Source of the DNA: CADEEN01 sp963783785
Lineage (GTDB): Bacteria; Pseudomonadota; Gammaproteobacteria; Burkholderiales; Burkholderiaceae_C
DNA: 64,000 nt
Assembly (NCBI GenBank): GCA_963783785.1
Contig: CAWAOQ010000001.1
Location: 372,001-436,000 of the forward strand
Reading direction: 5' to 3'
Position 1 is the stretch's first letter. Every line of letters starts with the position of its first letter. Position numbers and translations under genes: made by a program. Below, piece after piece: positions 42,175-52,025 of the stretch. Below the pieces are notes generated by a model. It was not told the DNA's origin, ran no database searches, and saw only the letters and a list, made by a program, of their open reading frames with translations.

Positions 42175-44058
42175 ATGAACCGCTACCCGTGGTGGAAATA
42201 CGCGATCCTGGTGATCGCGCTGGTGGTCGGCGCGCTGTACACGGCGCCCAACTTCTATGGCGAGGCGCCCGCGGTGCAGGTCTCGTCCGGCAAGGCCACG
42301 GTCAAGGTGGAGCCGGCGCTGGTCGGTCGCGTCCAGGCCGCCCTCAGACAGGCGGGCCTGAACGCCGACTTCGTGGCGCTCGAGGGCAACTCGGTGCGCG
42401 CGCGCTTTGCCGACACCGACAGCCAGATCAAGGCCAAGGACACGATCGCCAAGGCGCTCAACCCGGATCCGAGCGAGGCCTCGTACATCGTTGCGCTGAA
42501 CCTGGTTTCGCGCTCGCCGCAATGGCTGGCCAGATTGCACGCGCTGCCGATGTACCTGGGACTCGATCTGCGCGGCGGCGTGCACTTCCTGATGCAGGTC
42601 GACATGAAGGCGGCCGTGACCAAGAAGGCCGAATCGCTGACCGGTGATGTGCGCACGCTGCTGCGTGACAAGAGCATTCGGCACGCCGGCATCAGCCGCG
42701 ACGGCAACACGGTCGAGGTGAGGTTTCGCGACAGGGCCGCGCTCGACGTCGCGAAGAACCTGCTCGCCGACCAGTTGCCCGACGTGGCGTGGACCGAGAC
42801 CGCCGAGGGCGACGGCTTCAAGCTCGCCGGCGCGTTGAAGCCGCAGGCCGCCCGCGCGGTGCAGGATCAGGCCCTCAAGCAGAACATCACGACGCTGCAC
42901 AACCGCGTCAATGAACTCGGCGTGGCCGAGCCGGTGATCCAGCAACAGGGCGCCGACCGTGTCGTGGTGCAGTTGCCGGGCGTGCAGGACACGGCCAAGG
43001 CCAAGGACATCATCGGTCGCACGGCGACGCTCGAAGTGCGGCTGGTCGACGACAGCGCCGAAGCTGCTGCGGCGGCGGTCGGCTCGGGCCCGGTGCCGTT
43101 CGGCACCGAACGCTATGTCGAGCGCGGCGGTGCGCCGCTGATCGTCAAGCGCCAGGTCATCCTGACCGGCGAGAACCTGACCGACGCACAGCCCGGCTTC
43201 GACGGCCAGAACAGCAGCGAGCCGGCGGTGCACCTGACGCTCGATGCCAAGGGCGCACGCATCTTCCGCGACGTCACGCGCGAGAACGTCGGCAAGCGCA
43301 TGGCGATCCTGCTGTTCGAGAAGGGCAAGGGCGAGGTCGTGACGGCGCCGGTGATCCGCAGCGAAATCGGCGGCGGCCGGGTGCAGATTTCCGGCAGCAT
43401 GAGCACCGTCGAAGCGGCCGATACCGCACTGCTGTTGCGTGCCGGGTCGCTGGCCGCGCCGATGGAGATCATCGAGGAGCGCACCATCGGCCCCAGCCTG
43501 GGTGCCGAGAACATCAAGCTCGGTTTCAACAGCGTGATCTACGGCTTCTCCGCGATCGCCGTGTTCATGTGTGTCTACTACCTGTTGTTCGGCGTGTTCT
43601 CGACCATCGCGCTGGCCTTCAACCTGTTGCTGCTGGTGGCCTTGCTGTCGATGCTGCAGGCCACGTTGACGCTGCCGGGCATCGCGGCCATCGCATTGGC
43701 ACTGGGCATGGCCATCGACGCCAACGTGCTGATCAACGAGCGCGTGCGCGAGGAACTGCGCAACGGTGCCAGCCCGCAAACGGCGATCGCCACCGGCTAC
43801 GAGCGTGCCTGGGGCACGATCCTGGATTCGAACGTGACCACGCTGATTGCCGGTCTGGCGCTGCTGGCCTTCGGCTCGGGGCCGGTGCGCGGCTTCGCGG
43901 TGGTGCACTGCCTGGGCATCCTGACCTCGATGTTCTCGGCGGTGGTGTTCTCGCGCGGCCTGGTCAACCTCTGGTATGGGCGGCAGAAGAAGCTGAAGGG
44001 GGTGTCGATCGGACAAGTGTGGCGGCCGGACGGCGCTCAACCCGTGGCCAAACCCTGA
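42175..44058 (+). CDS. secD: Protein translocase subunit SecD
   Basis: A membrane subunit that uses the proton motive force to complete protein export through SecYEG. The 627-residue product has an N-terminal transmembrane helix (YPWWKYAILVIALVVGALYTAPN), then LGLDLRGGVHFLMQVDM starting the large periplasmic P1 domain. Five C-terminal helices include IAIALALGMAIDANVLINERVREE, the RND-type motif with the functional aspartate. It lies 44 bases after yajC and 12 bases before secF. Confidence 0.97.
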   Translation: MNRYPWWKYAILVIALVVGALYTAPNFYGEAPAVQVSSGKATVKVEPALVGRVQAALRQAGLNADFVALEGNSVRARFADTDSQIKAKDTIAKALNPDPSEASYIVALNLVSRSPQWLARLHALPMYLGLDLRGGVHFLMQVDMKAAVTKKAESLTGDVRTLLRDKSIRHAGISRDGNTVEVRFRDRAALDVAKNLLADQLPDVAWTETAEGDGFKLAGALKPQAARAVQDQALKQNITTLHNRVNELGVAEPVIQQQGADRVVVQLPGVQDTAKAKDIIGRTATLEVRLVDDSAEAAAAAVGSGPVPFGTERYVERGGAPLIVKRQVILTGENLTDAQPGFDGQNSSEPAVHLTLDAKGARIFRDVTRENVGKRMAILLFEKGKGEVVTAPVIRSEIGGGRVQISGSMSTVEAADTALLLRAGSLAAPMEIIEERTIGPSLGAENIKLGFNSVIYGFSAIAVFMCVYYLLFGVFSTIALAFNLLLLVALLSMLQATLTLPGIAAIALALGMAIDANVLINERVREELRNGASPQTAIATGYERAWGTILDSNVTTLIAGLALLAFGSGPVRGFAVVHCLGILTSMFSAVVFSRGLVNLWYGRQKKLKGVSIGQVWRPDGAQPVAKP

Positions 44059-44070
44059 GGAGCAAATCGC

Positions 44071-45107
44071 ATGGAATTCTTCAGGATCCGCCGCGACATT
44101 CCGTTCATGCGCCACGCCCTGGTGCTGAACATCGTTTCTTTCCTGACCTTTGCCGCTGCGGTCTTCTTCCTGGCCACGCCGGGGCCTGCATTTGTCGATC
44201 GAGTTCACCGGCGGCACGGTGATGGAGGTCGAGTACGCGGCGGCGGCCGATCTCGCCAGGACCCGCACGGCGGTCGAGAGCCTGGGCTTCGGCGAGGTGC
44301 AGGTGCAGAACTTCGGCACCTCGCGCGACGTGCTGATTCGCCTGCCACTGCGTGGCGACATCAAGCAAAGCGAAGTTGCCGCGCGCGTGCTCGATGCGCT
44401 GTGCAAGGCCGAGTCGGGCAGCGTGGCGCACCAAGCAGTACACGACGCCGCAAGGCGAGCAGGTGAGCCGGCCGTCGTGCAGCACGGCCGCCGGGGCTGA
44501 ACCGCTGAAGCTGTCTCGTACCGAGTTCGTCGGCCCGTCGGTCGGCGAGGAACTGACCTGGGACGGTGTCAAGGCGCTCGCGGTCACCATCATCGGCATC
44601 ATGCTGTACTTGGCCGTGCGCTTCGAGTGGAAATTCTCGGTCGCCGGGATCGTCGCCAACCTGCACGATGTGGTCATCATCCTGGGCTTCTTTGCCTTCT
44701 TCCAATGGGAGTTCTCGCTGGCGGTGCTGGCTGCGGTGCTGGCGGTGCTGGGCTACTCGGTCAACGAGTCGGTGGTGATCTTCGACCGGGTGCGCGAGGC
44801 TTTCCGCAAGTTCAGGAAGCTCAACACCCGCGAGGTCATCGACCACGCCATCACGAGCACCATCAGCCGCACCGTCATCACCCACGGCAGCACGTTGATG
44901 ATGGTGGTGGCGATGCTGATCTTCGGTGGCCCGACGCTGCACTATTTCGCCTTGGCGCTGACCATCGGCATCCTGTTCGGTGTCTATTCGTCCGTGTTCG
45001 TGGCCGCGGCGATCGTGATGTGGCTTGGGGTCAAGCGCGAAGACCTCGTGAAAGTCTCCGCAAAGGACGGTGATCCGAACGATCCGAATGCCGGTGCGAT
45101 GGTGTGA
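44071..45107 (+). CDS. secF: Protein translocase subunit SecF, two frameshifts
   Basis: The partner of SecD. Three frames are needed for one family-consistent protein. MEFFRIRRDIPFMRHALVLN to FFLATPG is the first. Then HLSIEFTGGTVMEVEYAAA to AESGSVAH follows after removing one base of the GGGG run at 44181-44184. Then KQYTTPQGEQVSRP, LSRTEFVGPSVGEEL and the RND segment LGYSVNESVVIFDRVREAFR follow after removing one base near 44431. The repaired length of about 345 residues is slightly longer than average. Because secF is normally required for good growth, sequencing insertions are more likely than a dead gene. Confidence 0.88.
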
Positions 45108-45165
45108 ACGCACGGGTGCTGGTGTAGAGTCGTCGGACCCCCGCAACGAAAGCCACACCGAATCC

Positions 45166-47406
45166 ATGGCGACCGTCGGCGATCAAGCCAGTCTGGCCTT
45201 CGAGGCGCGCCGGCTCTACACGGAAGAACTGGTCAAGGGCCTTCCGGCACTGGTCGGTGCGGTGCAGGCTTGGACATTGGCGCCAGAACGCAGCTCGACG
45301 GGCTTCGAGCCGGCCCTGATCCGTCGCCTGCGCGACGCAGCGGACGCGCTCAAAGCGCACGGTGCGGCATGGCACCAGGGCGTCGTTGCAGCACTCCAGG
45401 AGGCCTTGCGCTACGGCGTCGCGGCATCGCGCACCGGCGATCCGGGCAGCAGCAAGCAAAAGCTTTCGCTGGTCGATGACGAGACGATCGAGCGTGAGAT
45501 CGTCACTTCGCGCCTCGCGCTGGCGATCATGGACCGTGCGAACTGGGAGTTCAACGACCTGCGCACCCGCGTGGCGCTGCTCGAGCGCCGCGAGGAGCTC
45601 GATCCGCACGACCTGCTTCGCACGCACGTGCTGGCACGCATCGTGGTGGAGGCATGGGCCGCAGCCGGCATGACCGACGAGGCGCTGCGCGACCTGCAGC
45701 CGGTGCTGCACGAGGAGTTCGGCTTGCTGGTGCAGGAGGCCTACCACGAGGCCAACAGCTGGCTGGTGTCGCAACATGTGTTGCCCGACGTCGATTTGCG
45801 GCCGCTGATCCGGCGCTCGCGCGGGGGCGCCACGACCGCCTACGGCGGGTTGGCCGGCGTGCATGAAGAAACGCGCATGATGACCCGCGCCGGTGGCGGC
45901 GACGCGCAGGGTGGCGCCGGCGACAACGCCATGGCCGTGCTGGCGCGGCTCAATCGCGTGATCGAGCGCCAGGTGCCTGCGTTTTCCGAGACCGTGCGGG
46001 GCGGCCAGCATCGAACGGTGTCGCCGGCGCTGGCCGAAGCGATCGGGCAGGCCCAGGTCGGCGTGCAGCGGCGCATCGTGCGCCACGCCGACGGTGCGGC
46101 GGGCGCCACCATCTCACCGGCGCTGCTCGAGGAGTTGAACCTGCGCAAGCAGGCCCTCAAGCGCGCGGCCGAGTCGCCGATCGAGCGCGCCACCATCGAA
46201 ATCGTGGCGTTGCTGTTCCAGAGCATCCTGACCGAGGAGCGCATTCCTTCGGCGGTGCGCGTCTGGTTTGCCCGGCTGCAGATGCCGGTGCTGCGCGTTG
46301 CGGTCGGCGAGCCCGACTTCTTCGCCACCGTCGATCATCCGGCGCGGCGCCTGATCGACCGCATGGGCGCCTGCGTGATGGGCTTCGACGCCTCGGCGAG
46401 TGCCGTGGGCGACTCGCTGGAAGGCGAGATCAAGCGCGTCGTGCAGGTGGTCGAGGCCTATCCCGATACCGGGCGGCGTGTCTTCCAGACCGTGCTGACG
46501 GAGTTCGAGCGCTTTCTCGAGAACTACTTCAAGAGCGAGAACAAGGCCACCATGCGTGGCGTATCGCTGGCCCAGCAGGTCGAGCAGCGCGAGACGCTGG
46601 CAATCCAATACACGATCGAGCTGCGCAAGATGCTCAATGAAGTGCCGGTGCAGGAAGGCGTGCGCCAGTTCCTGTTCCAGGTCTGGGCCGACGTGATGGC
46701 GGTGACGGCAGTCCGCAATGGCGCGCAAAGCGATGCCACCAAGGCCATGCGTGCCGCTGCGGCCGACCTGGTCTGGTCGGCAGGCGCGAAGGTCTCGCGC
46801 GAGGAGCGCGCCGAGGTCATCCGGCGCTTGCCGCCGCTGCTCAAGCAATTGCGCGACGGCATGGAGTCGGCCGGCGTGCCAGCCAGCAAGCGCGACGAGC
46901 ACGTGCGTTCTCTCAACGACTCGCTGGCGGCGGCATTCAGCGCCAAGGCCGCGGCGATCCCGGCCGATCGGTTCGAGGAACTGCGCGAGCGCCTCGAAGC
47001 GCTCGAGGAACTGCTGCCCGACGCCAGCGATGTCGAGCTCGACCAGACACTGATGCTCGACATCTCCGGCGACGACAGTGGCGGTCTCGAGGTCGTGGGT
47101 GAGGGCGGTTCGATGCCGACGCCGGCAATGCTGTCCTGGGCCCGCGAGCTTCAGGTCGGCAGCTGGTACATGCTCGAGTACAACGATCACAACGAGGCCG
47201 TGCAACTGGCGTGGCAAGGCTTGCGCCGACACCTCTCGCTGTTCGTGACCGCCTCCGGGCGCTGCCTGTTGTTCGATCAGCAGCGGCTGGCGTCGTACCT
47301 GCAGGCCGGCCTGTTGTTGCCGGCCCAGGACGAGGCGCTCACCGTTCGCGCCACGCGCACTGCACTGGCAAAACTGGATGGCGACCCGGCGCGACTGCTG
47401 AACTGA
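45166..47406 (+). CDS. DUF1631 protein
   Basis: A large cytoplasmic-looking, mostly helical protein of 746 residues of unknown function, belonging to the DUF1631 family found mainly in beta- and gamma-proteobacteria. It has no signal peptide or transmembrane segment. Conserved-looking stretches include PIERATIEIVALLFQSIL, LRVAVGEPDFFATVDHPARRLIDRM, and a C-terminal PilZ-like region around WYMLEYNDHNEAVQLAW and FVTASGRCLLFD, similar to cyclic-di-GMP-binding folds. The PilZ link is only a resemblance. The ATG MATVGDQASLAF at 45166 was chosen. It is convergent with smg. Confidence 0.82.
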   Translation: MATVGDQASLAFEARRLYTEELVKGLPALVGAVQAWTLAPERSSTGFEPALIRRLRDAADALKAHGAAWHQGVVAALQEALRYGVAASRTGDPGSSKQKLSLVDDETIEREIVTSRLALAIMDRANWEFNDLRTRVALLERREELDPHDLLRTHVLARIVVEAWAAAGMTDEALRDLQPVLHEEFGLLVQEAYHEANSWLVSQHVLPDVDLRPLIRRSRGGATTAYGGLAGVHEETRMMTRAGGGDAQGGAGDNAMAVLARLNRVIERQVPAFSETVRGGQHRTVSPALAEAIGQAQVGVQRRIVRHADGAAGATISPALLEELNLRKQALKRAAESPIERATIEIVALLFQSILTEERIPSAVRVWFARLQMPVLRVAVGEPDFFATVDHPARRLIDRMGACVMGFDASASAVGDSLEGEIKRVVQVVEAYPDTGRRVFQTVLTEFERFLENYFKSENKATMRGVSLAQQVEQRETLAIQYTIELRKMLNEVPVQEGVRQFLFQVWADVMAVTAVRNGAQSDATKAMRAAAADLVWSAGAKVSREERAEVIRRLPPLLKQLRDGMESAGVPASKRDEHVRSLNDSLAAAFSAKAAAIPADRFEELRERLEALEELLPDASDVELDQTLMLDISGDDSGGLEVVGEGGSMPTPAMLSWARELQVGSWYMLEYNDHNEAVQLAWQGLRRHLSLFVTASGRCLLFDQQRLASYLQAGLLLPAQDEALTVRATRTALAKLDGDPARLLN

Positions 47407-47447
47407 CGGACTGTGCGCCGGCGTGAGTCGGCCGAAGATCGCCGTCG

Positions 47448-47471
47448 AGACGGGCCCCGCCAGGCCCGTCT
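47448..47471. terminator. Stem-loop terminator between DUF1631 gene and smg
   Basis: AGACGGGCC and GGCCCGTCT form a perfect nine-base stem around a six-base loop, between two convergent stops. On the plus strand it is followed by GCCTTTC, a weak T-run; on the minus strand it is not followed by a clear T-run. It most likely serves the plus-strand transcript and may work in both directions. Confidence 0.6.
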
Positions 47472-47476
47472 GCCTT

Positions 47477-47929
47477 TCAATGAATCAGCCGCTCTTCGGG
47501 CGCGACGAACAGCTCATCGAGAATGAGCGCGTCCGGCTCCTCGCCCAGGCTCCAGAACACCATCAGCACGATCACCTTCAAGTCGTCGAGATCGATCGGC
47601 GTGGCGCCGATCGCCGTGGCGCGGTCGATCACCATCTCGCGCATCGGTGGCGGCAGCACCCCCGCCGATTCGAGGAAACTGACAAACCCGATCGAATCCT
47701 CGCCGAGCAACTCCTGTTCGGCGGGCGAGTACACCCGCAAGGCGTTTGCACTCTGCTGGCCGCTGTAGCCCTGGGCGGTGCTGGCAAGGCCGTCGAGCCA
47801 GGTGAGCGCCTCCTGGATTTCGTCGCTTTCGAAGCCGACGGCCGACAGCTTGCGGGTCAGTTGAGCATGGTCCGGGCAGGCATCGGGCCGCCAGTAGTTT
47901 TCGTACAAATAGACCAACACGTCGAACAT
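47477..47929 (-). CDS. smg: Smg/DUF494 family protein
   Basis: A 150-residue protein of the Smg (DUF494) family, whose function is unknown, though smg is widely conserved beside dprA and topA. The start MFDVLVYLYENYW is the family's typical N-terminus, followed by LSAVGFESDEIQEALTWLDGL and the C-terminal DLDDLKVIVLMVFWSLGEEPDALILDEL. The longer in-frame extension upstream overlaps dprA and was not used. It lies 64 bases downstream of the repaired dprA end. Confidence 0.9.
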   Translation of the reverse strand: MFDVLVYLYENYWRPDACPDHAQLTRKLSAVGFESDEIQEALTWLDGLASTAQGYSGQQSANALRVYSPAEQELLGEDSIGFVSFLESAGVLPPPMREMVIDRATAIGATPIDLDDLKVIVLMVFWSLGEEPDALILDELFVAPEERLIH

Positions 47930-47993
47930 GAAAACACTATACCGCAGCGTCTGCGTCGCGAGCCCCAGCAGTGCTGTGCGAAAGTGCGCCGCC

Positions 47994-49108
47994 TCAGGCG
48001 CTGCCGCGGCGCTGGTACAGCCCACCGGGCAGGCGTGCAACGCGGCCCTGGAGTTCGAGTTCGAGCAGGCGCACGTTCAGGTCGGCGGTGCTCATCCCGG
48101 TGCGCGCCAGCAACGCATCCATGCGTCACCGGGTCATGGCCGAGGGCGTCGAGCACGGCATCCGTGTCGCGCGATGCCGCAGCCGGTGCGGCGACGGCGC
48201 CCTCATGCGCTGTCGCCGAGGCCGGTGCCCAGTTGAGCTCACCGAGGATATCGTCGGCCGAGTCGACCAGCTTGGCTCCCTGCTTGATCAACGCATGGCA
48301 GCCGCGCGACTGCGGTGAGTGAATCGAGCCGGGGATGGCGAACACTTCGCGGCCTGCTTCGAGCGCTTGCCTTGCCGTGATCAGCGAGCCCGACGCCAAG
48401 CGCGGCCTCGACCACCAGCGTGCCGCGTGAGAGCCCGGCGATCAACCGGTTGCGTCGTGGAAAGTTTTCCTGCAGGGGCGGCGTGCCGAGTTCGAACTCG
48501 GACAGCAGCAATCCTTCCCTGGCGATGCGGTGTGCGAGCGCGCGGTGCCGCGCCGGGTAGATGCGATCGAGGCCGGTGCCGACCACGGCCAGCGTGCTGC
48601 CGCGGCCCGCCAGTCCGCCCTCGTGCGCCGCGCCGTCGATGCCCAAGGCCATGCCGGAAACGATGGTCAGTCCCGCGCGGCTCAGGTGCTCGGCGAACGC
48701 CCGCGCGTTGTCCAAGCCCTGGGCGCTCGGATTGCGGCTGCCCACCACCGCCAATGCGGGCGCGCCGAGCAGTTCGATCCGGCCCTGCGCGTACAGCAGC
48801 AGCGGCGGATCGGCCGTCTCGAGCAACAGGGCGGGATAGCCCGGGTCACCGAGCGTCAATACGTGGTGCGTGGCGGCGGCGCCGAGCCAGGCTTCGGTGG
48901 CGGCGAGTTGCGCCGCGTGGCCTTCGGGCTCGACGCTCAGCGCGCTCGCGAGCGACGGGCCGAGCAGTTCACGCAGCGTTGCTGGCCTGGCCGCGAACAC
49001 CGCTTCGGGCGAGCCGCAGGCAGCCAACAGTCGGCGGGCGCTTTCGCGGCCGATGCCGGGCGTGCGCAGCAGGCGCAGCCAGGCAGGCAGGTCGTCGGGC
49101 CGGGCCAT
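47994..49108 (-). CDS. dprA: DNA-processing protein DprA, two frameshifts
   Basis: Loads RecA onto incoming single-stranded DNA during natural transformation. The first frame runs from MARPDDLPAWLRLLRTPGIG through the Rossmann-like ALAVVGSRNPSAQG, IVSGMALGIDGAAHEGGL and RNRLIAGLSRGTLVVEAAL. Dropping one base at 48398-48399 continues ASGSLITARQALEAGREVFAIPGS. Dropping one near 48123 continues MDALLARTGMSTADLNVRLLELELQG, the winged-helix C-terminal domain, to a TGA at 47994. The repaired length of about 371 residues is normal. It lies 26 bases downstream of the LysM gene. Confidence 0.86.
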
Positions 49109-49134
49109 CGTGCAGGCCCCTGGCCCGGTGTCGG

Positions 49135-50289
49135 TCAGGGCTGCGCGAAGCGGTCGCCCGCGCTTACCGGTTGCTCGGCCTGCAGCACCAGGCCGTAGGA
49201 CACCCGGTCGAAGACGCGGAAGACGATCAGCAGGCCGTGACGCTCATCGGGCAGCTTGATCTGTGCCGGCCTTTCGACCGTGCGATCCGTGACCAACCGG
49301 CCGTCGCGCAGCACCGCCAGCACATGGCCACGTTCCATCCCGTCCTGGGCGCCGCGGTTGATCGAGACGACCTGGTTCTGGCCAGCAAGCAACGCCTCGC
49401 CATACACGGCAATGATCTGGCCGGTGACCGGCTTGGCCGGTGCGTGCGGGGAGAAACTGCCAAAGTCGCGCTGAGGCGCCGGGGCCAGTCGGTCGCCGAC
49501 CGCCACTTCCTCCTTGACACTGAGCAGTTCGAAGGTGGCGGGCACGGCCATCGTCGACTTGCCGTCAGCCGTCGGCATGCTGCCGCCTTCGCGGATGTAC
49601 TCGGCCGTGCCGAGAAAGCGTGCCTCGTAGCCGAGGACTTCATTGGTCATCGGGTCGCGCAGCGGTATCGCCTGACGGAACACGCGCCAGTCGCGCAGGC
49701 CGGCCAGGTCACCGAGCACATAGGCCTTGTCGCCGCGGCCCATCAGCACGCGCTCGTCGGACGCGGCCACCACGCGCGGTGCGCGCTCGAGTTCGTTGGC
49801 GCTGACGACGACCGCTTCGTTGAGGAACGGCGCGATCCGGTGCATCGCCACAGCGGGTATGCCACCGTCGCCCAGGGCTTCGCTGCGCACACGCGGGCTG
49901 AGCTTCACCGTGCCGTCGGGACCACCCTGGGCGACGCGCAGCCGCGCCCGCCCGCCCGACTTGTCGAGCACCAGCACCTGCCCTGGGTAGATCAGGTGCG
50001 GGTTGCGGATCTGGTCGAGGTTCATGCCCCACAGCTCCGGCCAGCGCCATGGGCTCTTCAGGAACAGCTTGGAGATATCCCACAGCGTGTCACCGCGCTT
50101 GACGGTGTGCGAGTCGGGCGCGTCGGGCGCAAGTTCCGACAGCGGCACGCCGGTCTGCGCCACTTGTTGCGCAGTGCCGCGCTGCTGCGGCGTGACCGGA
50201 TAGTTGACTGCGCCCGCGCTGCCAACGGCCAGCATCAGGGCGCTGGCGACTGCGGTGGTGGCAAGGCTCGAGGCGTGTCGTCGGATCAT
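49135..50289 (-). CDS. Secreted LysM-domain protein
   Basis: A periplasmic or envelope protein of 384 residues with a signal peptide (SALMLAVGSAGAVNYP) and one LysM domain (HTVKRGDTLWDISKLFL...NPHLIYPGQVL) that should bind peptidoglycan. The rest, about 280 residues, is conserved in Burkholderiales LysM proteins but contains no recognised catalytic motif. The ATG MIRRHASS was chosen because the upstream extension in the same frame has no signal-peptide character. It lies upstream of dprA-smg on the minus strand and is divergent from def, a conserved arrangement. Confidence 0.88.
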   Translation of the reverse strand: MIRRHASSLATTAVASALMLAVGSAGAVNYPVTPQQRGTAQQVAQTGVPLSELAPDAPDSHTVKRGDTLWDISKLFLKSPWRWPELWGMNLDQIRNPHLIYPGQVLVLDKSGGRARLRVAQGGPDGTVKLSPRVRSEALGDGGIPAVAMHRIAPFLNEAVVVSANELERAPRVVAASDERVLMGRGDKAYVLGDLAGLRDWRVFRQAIPLRDPMTNEVLGYEARFLGTAEYIREGGSMPTADGKSTMAVPATFELLSVKEEVAVGDRLAPAPQRDFGSFSPHAPAKPVTGQIIAVYGEALLAGQNQVVSINRGAQDGMERGHVLAVLRDGRLVTDRTVERPAQIKLPDERHGLLIVFRVFDRVSYGLVLQAEQPVSAGDRFAQP

Positions 50290-50562
50290 GAACAGGGTCT
50301 CCCGGGGCGCTGCCGGCGGCTGCAGCGATGAGAAAATGGTGCCGTTGTCAGGTCTTCGAGGTCTTTGAGCGCCCTGCCAGCGGCCATCGGCACAGCCAGC
50401 GAAAATGCTCATACAGTTTGGCAGATTCTGCCTGTAAACCCTTGCTGTCGCAATGAAAACGCCCTGTGCGCGCGCTCGGCGTGGCACCTTTCACGAACCC
50501 TGCTGTTGCGCGCCGCTCACGCCCGCGCCGCGCGCGGCGAGGTGTGCAGCATTTCACGAACC
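50290..50562. promoter_or_regulatory. Divergent LysM-gene/def promoter region with an 11-base direct repeat
   Basis: No gene is seen in these 273 bases, which separate two divergent starts. TTTCACGAACC occurs twice, at 50489-50499 and 50552-50562; the second copy directly abuts the def ATG and takes the place where a Shine-Dalgarno would be expected. Lower-GC segments around 50400-50460 are the likeliest promoter locations. Confidence 0.4.
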
Positions 50563-51078
50563 ATGAGCCTGTTGCCGATCCTCCGTTACCCCGACCCGCG
50601 CCTGCACAAAGTCGCCAAGGCGGTGGCTGTCGTCGATGAACGCATCCGCGCACTGGTCGACGCCATGCTCGCGACGATGTACGAGGCCGACGGCATCGGC
50701 CTGGCCGCGACACAGGTCGACGTGCACGAGCGGGTCATCGTCATCGACACGTCCGATGGCCGCGACTGCCCGCGCGTGCTCATCAACCCGGAACTTCTGG
50801 CGCAGAGCGACGAGATGGTGCTGGGCGACGAAGGCTGCCTGTCGGTGCCTGCGATCTACGACAAGGTGCCGCGCCACGCCCGCGTCACGGTGCGGGCGCT
50901 CGGCCGCGACGGCCAGCCCTACGAGTTCGAGGCCGAAGGCCTCGAGGCGGTGTGCGTGCAGCACGAGATGGACCACCTGGTCGGCAAGGTATTCGTTGAG
51001 TACCTGAGTCCGCTCAAGCGCGATCGCATCAAGGCCAAGATGCTGAAGAAGGCGCGCGACGAGGCGCAGCGCGTGTGA
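50563..51078 (+). CDS. def: Peptide deformylase
   Basis: Removes the formyl group from the start methionine of new proteins using a metal. The 171-residue product shows all three motifs: GIGLAATQV near residue 45, GDEGCLSVP with the metal-binding cysteine, and QHEMDHLVGKVF with two metal-binding histidines and the catalytic glutamate. The start MSLLPILRYPDPRLH matches the family. It overlaps fmt by one base (TGATG), so both formyl-methionine enzymes are coupled. No clear Shine-Dalgarno precedes the ATG. Confidence 0.97.
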   Translation: MSLLPILRYPDPRLHKVAKAVAVVDERIRALVDAMLATMYEADGIGLAATQVDVHERVIVIDTSDGRDCPRVLINPELLAQSDEMVLGDEGCLSVPAIYDKVPRHARVTVRALGRDGQPYEFEAEGLEAVCVQHEMDHLVGKVFVEYLSPLKRDRIKAKMLKKARDEAQRV

Positions 51079-52010
51079 TGGCCACGCCGTTGCGGGTGGT
51101 GTTTGCCGGGACGCCCGCGTTTGCTGCCACGGCATTGGCGGCCATCTGCCGCGCCGGCTTGTTCGTGCCGCTGGTGCTGACCCAGCCCGACCGCCCGGCC
51201 GGTCGCGGCCTCAGATTGCAGCCCTCGCCGGTCAAGCAGTTCGCATCGCAGCACGGGCTGCCACTGATCCAGCCCCAGGGCCTGAAGCTCGACGGCCGCT
51301 TCGCCGAAGACGCGGGCGCCGCGCGCGAGGCCTTGCTGGCGGCGCGCGCCGACGTCGTCGTGGTGGCGGCCTATGGCCTGATCCTGCCGCCGTGGCTGCT
51401 CGAACTGCCGCGTCTGGGGTGCCTGAACATCCACGCCTCGTTGTTGCCGCGGTGGCGCGGCGCGGCGCCGATCCAGCGAGCGATCGAGGCCGGCGACAGC
51501 GAGACAGGCATCACCATCATGCAGATGGATGCCGGGCTCGACACCGGCGACATGCTGCGGGTCGGCCGCGAGCCGATCCGCGCCAGCGACACCGCGGCCA
51601 GCCTGCACGACAGGCTGGCTGAACTTGGTGCGGCGCTGATCGTTCAGGCGCTGGCCGATGCAGCGCGTGGCGCACTGGTGCGCACGCCACAGCCCGCCGA
51701 CGGCGTGACCTACGCGCACAAGCTCGCCAAATCCGAAGCGGCCATCGACTGGCGCCGGCCCGCCGACGAAATCGAGCGCCGCGTGCGCGCGTTCGATCCA
51801 CAGCCCGGGTGCCACTTCGATTTCGAGGGCCAGACGATCAAGCTCTGGCGTGCGAAGGTGAGCACCGGCTTCGGCGCTGAGCCCGGCAAGTTCGAGGTCG
51901 TTGGCGGTGGCTTGCGTGTGGCCTGCGGCGCCGGCGCACTCGATCTGCTCGAGCTGCAGCGTCCCGGCGGGCGTCGCCAGCCGGTCGCCGCGTTCCTCGC
52001 TTCGCGTTGA
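51078..52010 (+). CDS. fmt: Methionyl-tRNA formyltransferase
   Basis: Adds the formyl group to initiator Met-tRNA, the reaction later reversed on proteins by Def. The 310-residue product has RVVFAGTPAFAATALAA at the start, the catalytic region LNIHASLLPRWRGAAPIQRAI containing the asparagine and histidine of the formyltransferase fold, ETGITIMQMDAGLDTGDM, and a C-terminal tRNA-binding domain. The ATG overlapping the def stop was chosen over the GTG one codon earlier. azlC follows after 15 bases. Confidence 0.97.
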   Translation: MATPLRVVFAGTPAFAATALAAICRAGLFVPLVLTQPDRPAGRGLRLQPSPVKQFASQHGLPLIQPQGLKLDGRFAEDAGAAREALLAARADVVVVAAYGLILPPWLLELPRLGCLNIHASLLPRWRGAAPIQRAIEAGDSETGITIMQMDAGLDTGDMLRVGREPIRASDTAASLHDRLAELGAALIVQALADAARGALVRTPQPADGVTYAHKLAKSEAAIDWRRPADEIERRVRAFDPQPGCHFDFEGQTIKLWRAKVSTGFGAEPGKFEVVGGGLRVACGAGALDLLELQRPGGRRQPVAAFLASR

Positions 52011-52025
52011 AGAAGCGCGGCGACA

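Noticed and set aside
44181..44184. Programmed ribosomal frameshifting in secF and the other broken genes
   Set aside because: No slippery heptamer or downstream pseudoknot pattern was seen, the sites are unrelated, and SecF, DprA and Tkt are not known to use it.
42040..44406. 788-codon minus-strand open frame opposite secD
   Set aside because: Antisense shadow; secD is intact with clear motifs.
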